Assembly (NCBI GenBank): GCA_029931535.1
Contig: JAQPZY010001301.1
Location: 558,001 to 622,000 of the forward strand
DNA length: 64,000 bases
Direction: 5' to 3'
Origin: Margaritifera margaritifera
Taxonomy: Eukaryota > Mollusca > Bivalvia > Unionida > Margaritiferidae
Shown in pieces: positions 60,150 to 64,000 of the stretch. Positions within the stretch are counted from its first letter, which is position 1. Each line of letters opens with the position of its first letter. The notes beneath the pieces were generated by a model, which was not told where the DNA came from, searched no databases, and saw only the letters and a list, made by a program, of their open reading frames with translations. The position numbers and the translations under genes are program-made.

Positions 60150-61620
60150 TATTCCTAGCAAGAACTCACAGTAGATACAAAAATAATGTGTTTTTCCCTC
60201 AGTTTAAATAGGCACAATTTTCTGTCGTTAACGAGCATCAATTTATTTTGCAAAATACTTATTAAAGGTTATTAACTTAAGGAGACCACAAGTAATTGCG
60301 CGTTTCATTAGTTGTCCAATTAAGGATCAAAGATGATATTTGCACCTTTTTGTAAAGGAACGATAAGTATTAAAAACATTAAATACGGGCGGTCTGTAGT
60401 TTTTCTTTCAAAACGGATTAGTGGCATTGTCTTCTTTTAGTTGTATTTACAACTTTGATTTATGTTGATTACAATGGTCCTAAACCCTTGGATATGAATT
60501 TAAAGAAACCGCAACTAATTGCGCTTGTAAGTTGCGGTTCAATTATGAATAAAAATATGACAATTTGTGTAAATGAAAGATGTATGTTACAGAAAAAAAG
60601 AATATAGCAGAACTTTATTGGAAAAATAATTATTCTCAGGTCATACATATAGACACAAGAATCAAATGCAATTAAAGTTCTATTACATGAGAACCCATAA
60701 TGGTGTATTAAAAAGGGAAGAGACAGAAAAAAATGAGAGAGAGAGAGAGAGCATGGATTATCGTGGTAATGGAAATCGTCACCCAAAACGTTATTCTGAC
60801 ATTCGGTACATTGTCTTTCTTCACATGGATTCGTATTACTTCGACCATTTTCAATATGTAATGTATAGATCGACGTCCTTAATTTGTAGATAGGTAAATA
60901 AAAATTCTTTATTAAATATTCTTCATGTTTGAAAACTGGTTTTAATATATATTACAAATTCATGCTTTGGACGTTTTTTCTCTAAAACAGATAACCAATC
61001 TTGTTTGTGTTGATCTAAGAGGACGATTTTAATATAAATCCTATCACCTCTATTCCTCATAACGTTTTGCAAATGTTTTGCAATTACACCTTTACAATAA
61101 ACACTAATTTTTTTATTAGAATCAAAAGAACTAGAAACAAAATGTATTATATATAATAACTATTTACTTCTTTAATATGAACAGCAATAAACATGGAAAA
61201 CTGTCTTAAATATACTCATTGTAATTATAAGATACACACACACACACATATGCATTTCCGGCAACTAATAATATCGAGTGGGATTTTGTCAATTATTCTT
61301 ATCTAATAATCAGTTCTACGAAAGATATAACATTAATTTATAGACTATCAGTTACATATATTAATCAATCCTATAATAAAGCTGATGATAAGAAACAGCG
61401 AACACTGAAAAGCATCCTCTTAACCAAGTTTAATTGAATCAATAAATTTGTTAAAACATTACAAACACAAGGTATGTATGTACATGAGAAAATGTTATTT
61501 AATATTCTATTCACTTTTGCACAATACGTACATTTATATATTTTTAACTGGATAGATTACGCATTCACGAACTCTTTTCTTAAATGTACATGAAGTCTTT
61601 ATATACTGTCTATATCAAAG
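60150..61620. other. 5' portion of the MULE, no gene recognised
   Basis: AT-rich sequence between the first recognised exon and the right inverted repeat. A short GA tract lies near 60735 and a CA tract near 61236. No earlier exon of the transposase was found. Confidence 0.4.
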
Positions 61621-61744
61621 TATAGTGGGCCGAAACGAACCTCATATGCGGGCCGAATCGACCCGGTTGTGAAAGCGGGCCGAAATAACCCGGCTGAATC
61701 GACCCGGGACGAAATTACTATAAGCCCTATCTATCCGAGTTGCC

Positions 61745-62600
61745 CTGCTTTCATCTTATCTTACACTACGGTTCCGCTCTACAGTGTTGTTTTTTGCACA
61801 ATTTAATTTTTAAAGAAAAAGATTTTCCCAGCTTTTCCTCACTCGTAATCATGGCTATTAAAAAAAGGACCTTGTACATCTAAGATATTGTAAAAAAAAA
61901 CTTTTAAATCCCTTTATTTTTTTGTATGATTGATGGGTGTGATTTGAGTTTGAGAGTACACAGCATGGCCATTTTCCCTTCCTGGACTTCAAAGATAAAT
62001 TGGGGGAAAACAATCAAAAAGCATCCGATAACTATTTTTAATTTATATATATTTTATAATTAATTCATTGCACTTTTAGAAGCTGACATTGCCTCATTTG
62101 TCAAATTAATTTTCCCTATTTTAATAACTTCTAAAGTTAGTGTACTTTGGACTAATTCAGGTTCATTTTACGAGCACTTAGGAACAGCCATTTTGATCAG
62201 CTGTGTGCTTTAGATAGTGCATGATTTCCATAATTACCACATGCAAAGAAATTTCAGTCACAATACATGAAAGTAGCATAGAAGTATGCCAACATTCTCA
62301 CCGCTGTGCATGTTGCAAATGCAAACAACTTCACCTTATACCTGTCCCTCTTTCAGAAGTATGTAATAAATGTCGAGCAGAACCAACAGGGGAAGCAATT
62401 CAGTGACCACAAAAATCTGATACAATCCAAATTATGTACCTAGCAAGAACAGAACTAGTACTTTTTTAAAGTACCAAATTAGGACGCGAGTGAATTATTG
62501 CATGTAACATAAATTCAAACCAGATGAAACATATTTCTTTTCTTTCACGCTCATAATTGGATAAAAATTTGAAGGTCTGGGCAAAGAATAAAGCAAAAGG
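61745..62600 (-). repeat. dispersed repeat containing the empty site of the 46.8-kb Tigger-like insertion
   Basis: On the minus strand, 62180-62370 matches first 46780-46813 ('cttctgaaag.gggacaggta') and then 48617-48720 ('taaggtgaa.ttgtttgcat', then the 'gaatgttggcat' block), without the 1.8-kb element. The stretch 62160-62240 also matches 50510-50570. The short open frame at 62221-62406 is part of this repeat and is not a gene. Confidence 0.7.
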
Positions 62601-63191
62601 AAATTCTGTTGATGTTTTAGTTTAAACATATTTTATTTCATAAATTTGTAATTGGTGATTACAAGAAGTACAGGATAGAAGGTAAAGGATTAAAACGAAA
62701 GCCAGTAGCTTATAATGTTCTTCTCCTGTTATGATACAAACGATGCATTTTTACGATACAAATATTGTAAACATATATAAATATATGGTGGACGATATTA
62801 AGTTTTAATGACAATTATTTAAAATTATTGATCAGCCAAAGTGAAGAATCTCTTGGTTCAACACATCATTTAGCCAATATACATGAGGATGAACAACGAG
62901 GGAGGAGGTGAGAGACAAGGATAATAAAAAAGAAAGCAGTTTAAAAGAGAAATTGTTAATTAAAATGTGTCAAACATTTTGTAGAGAGTTGAGAAAATAG
63001 GGAGGAAAGAAAGGGTAGGAACAAAAATAAATAAATATAAAAAGCGAGATTAAAAATGAACAGTATTTCCTCCTAGAGCGAGTCGTTGCGGAGGTGATAG
63101 CGAATCATTTGGATAAATAGGGGAAATTAATGTTTGCAGCTCTTCATGACCCACAGAAGTGCATGCATGTCAGAAATAGTAATATGTGCAC
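62601..63191. other. probable 3' untranslated part of a non-LTR retroposon, otherwise nothing seen
   Basis: This AT-rich interval lies just beyond the stop codon of the minus-strand retroposon fragment. Its length and lack of features fit a 3' untranslated region, but no poly(A) tail or simple-repeat tail marks the end. Confidence 0.35.
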
Positions 63192-64000
63192 TTAAGTAAA
63201 TCTCTTTGACTTTTCAATAAATTTATGAGCGGCATCGAAAATACTAATATTTACTTTATATGGAAGGGTTGTATCACCATACACGAAGGCATTTAATGTT
63301 AAATTAGCATATGGTACGAGAGATTGCAACAGTTCGATGCATAGTTCTTGGTAATAAACGGAAAAAAAAGAAGTGTTTTGTACTTTCTACAGATCCATAT
63401 CTACAAAGAGGTGACCTGATTATATTCTTTGTAAATAGATGTTGATTAAGTGATCTGCAATTTGTTCTAATTCGGGCATGAAGAATTCGAAATTTCATTC
63501 TACCCCAATACCGGTGTCTGGGAACATGAGTTTTGCGATTATTTAATGTGCTTTTGAAGCTGTTAATGGAGTCAGTTTGACGAGTCTCAATAGCTAATAT
63601 ATTCCATTCTCGAATGACCGAAAGAAGAAACGAGTTATAATAAAGACTAGTTCTAGCTTGTACTAATTGGACATTGTTTGCATTACGTAAGTTATGGCGA
63701 CTAATATCACTAATGGATGGTGGAATCAGAGATGTGAGATAGGGAGGGCTTGAACCAGTTGTCATTTTATACGAGAGTATAAGTTTGTGTTTTTGTCGTC
63801 TGGATTCAAGACTTTCCCATCCTATTTCTCGATGTAGCGCTTCAATAGTTACTAATTTTGTCGTACCAGTCACAAGTCTGGCTGCCTCATTTTGTATTTT
63901 TTCGAGTTCTCTTTGGTCGAGTAATGTGCAGTTGTTCTAACCACATTGCCATATTCCAGAATATGTAGTATCAAAGATGTAAATATAATTTCTAAAGATT
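63192..64000 (-). pseudogene. non-LTR retroposon (LINE) ORF2 3' end, broken
   Basis: The minus strand reads from the window edge. LEIIFTSLILHILEYGNVV lies near the end of the RT domain. After a one-base frame change near 63940 comes NEAARLVTGTTKLVTIEAL, then GWESLESRRQKHKLILSYKM, SSPPYLTSLIPPSISD, REWNILAIETRQTDSINSFK, and a Cys/His region (FRILHARIRTNC then LCRYGSVESTKHFFF). Another frame change precedes VYGDTTLPYKVNISIF and KFIEKSKRFT, then a stop. This order (post-RT helix region, then a C-x-C...H...C type knuckle) is typical of Jockey/RTE-like animal LINEs. The second Cys of the knuckle reads as Tyr. The element runs off the right edge. Confidence 0.75.

Larger units (their letters stand above)
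55932..61713 (-). mobile_element. MULE DNA transposon, 5.8 kb, defective
   Basis: The left end ('gttcgtcccgggtcgattcg') and the right end (reverse complement 'tttcgtcccgggtcgattca') are inverted repeats. Each is built of several imperfect copies of GGGTCGATTCGGCCC. Between them, on the minus strand, lie exons of a MULE-type transposase with zinc-binding N-terminus (59141-60068), a segment before the usual NNDxEGWH box (58645-58861) and a C-terminal segment (57224-57316). The central catalytic part is missing, and a solo LTR (57514-58308) interrupts the gene. Target duplications could not be identified. Confidence 0.6.

Noticed and set aside
62221..62406. Cys-rich 61-codon frame (CCKCKQ, CNKC), considered as a small zinc protein
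   Set aside because: The interval is a copy of a dispersed repeat also seen at 46.8 and 48.6 kb, where the frame is not kept.

Overview
This window looks like AT-rich nuclear DNA from an invertebrate animal, most probably a bivalve mollusc or another lophotrochozoan. The evidence is the absence of dense coding sequence, short exons with GT/AG splice sites, very large introns, long TA/GA microsatellites, and the mix of nested transposons: pogo/Tigger-like, hAT, piggyBac-like, a MULE with zinc-binding exons, a DIRS-type tyrosine-recombinase retroelement, solo LTRs and a non-LTR retroposon. The lineage call is an inference from this repeat profile, not from a diagnostic gene.

The only convincing host gene lies on the minus strand, from about 45.84 kb down to 7.44 kb and probably on past the left edge. 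Its first visible coding exon (45635-45842) encodes a C3HC4 RING finger. Seven further small exons (33127-33153, 32752-32802, 25310-25348, 22313-22399, 11510-11635, 8278-8373, 7436-7549) mostly encode coiled-coil-like sequence. The RING exon ends one base into a codon. Every later exon starts with the last two bases of a codon and ends with one base, so all seven are symmetrical phase 1-1 cassettes that could be skipped or duplicated without a frame change. About 249 codons are visible. The likely product is a RING-type E3 ubiquitin ligase with a modular coiled coil; its C-terminal domain is outside the window.

The introns and flanks are mostly mobile elements. From left to right: a dispersed repeat (0.9-4.4 kb) carrying a nested Tigger-like element; a decayed hAT transposon (4.5-7.3 kb); a 0.8-kb fold-back palindrome (9.3-10.1 kb); tandem repeats; a Tigger-like element (11.7-13.2 kb); a tandemly duplicated minisatellite block with a solo LTR in one copy (13.1-16.2 kb); another Tigger-like element (16.1-17.3 kb); a second copy of the first repeat (19.2-20.7 kb); a 4.9-kb hAT-like element carrying a second inverted-repeat element inside it (26.1-31.0 kb); a 68-bp minisatellite (31.9-32.7 kb); a dead DIRS-type element (34.8-38.9 kb); a short hAT derivative (39.0-40.1 kb); and a piggyBac-like element (44.4-45.4 kb).

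Right of the RING exon no host gene was recognised. This part holds a Tigger-like element with a pogo-type transposase N-terminus (46.8-48.6 kb), hAT-like elements (48.9-50.1 and 51.2-52.7 kb), a 142-bp hAT MITE (54.1 kb), a 5.8-kb MULE with compound inverted repeats and broken transposase exons (55.9-61.7 kb) interrupted by a second solo LTR, and the 3' end of a non-LTR retroposon (63.2-64.0 kb). Several insertions can be confirmed inside the window because another copy of the host repeat preserves the empty site.
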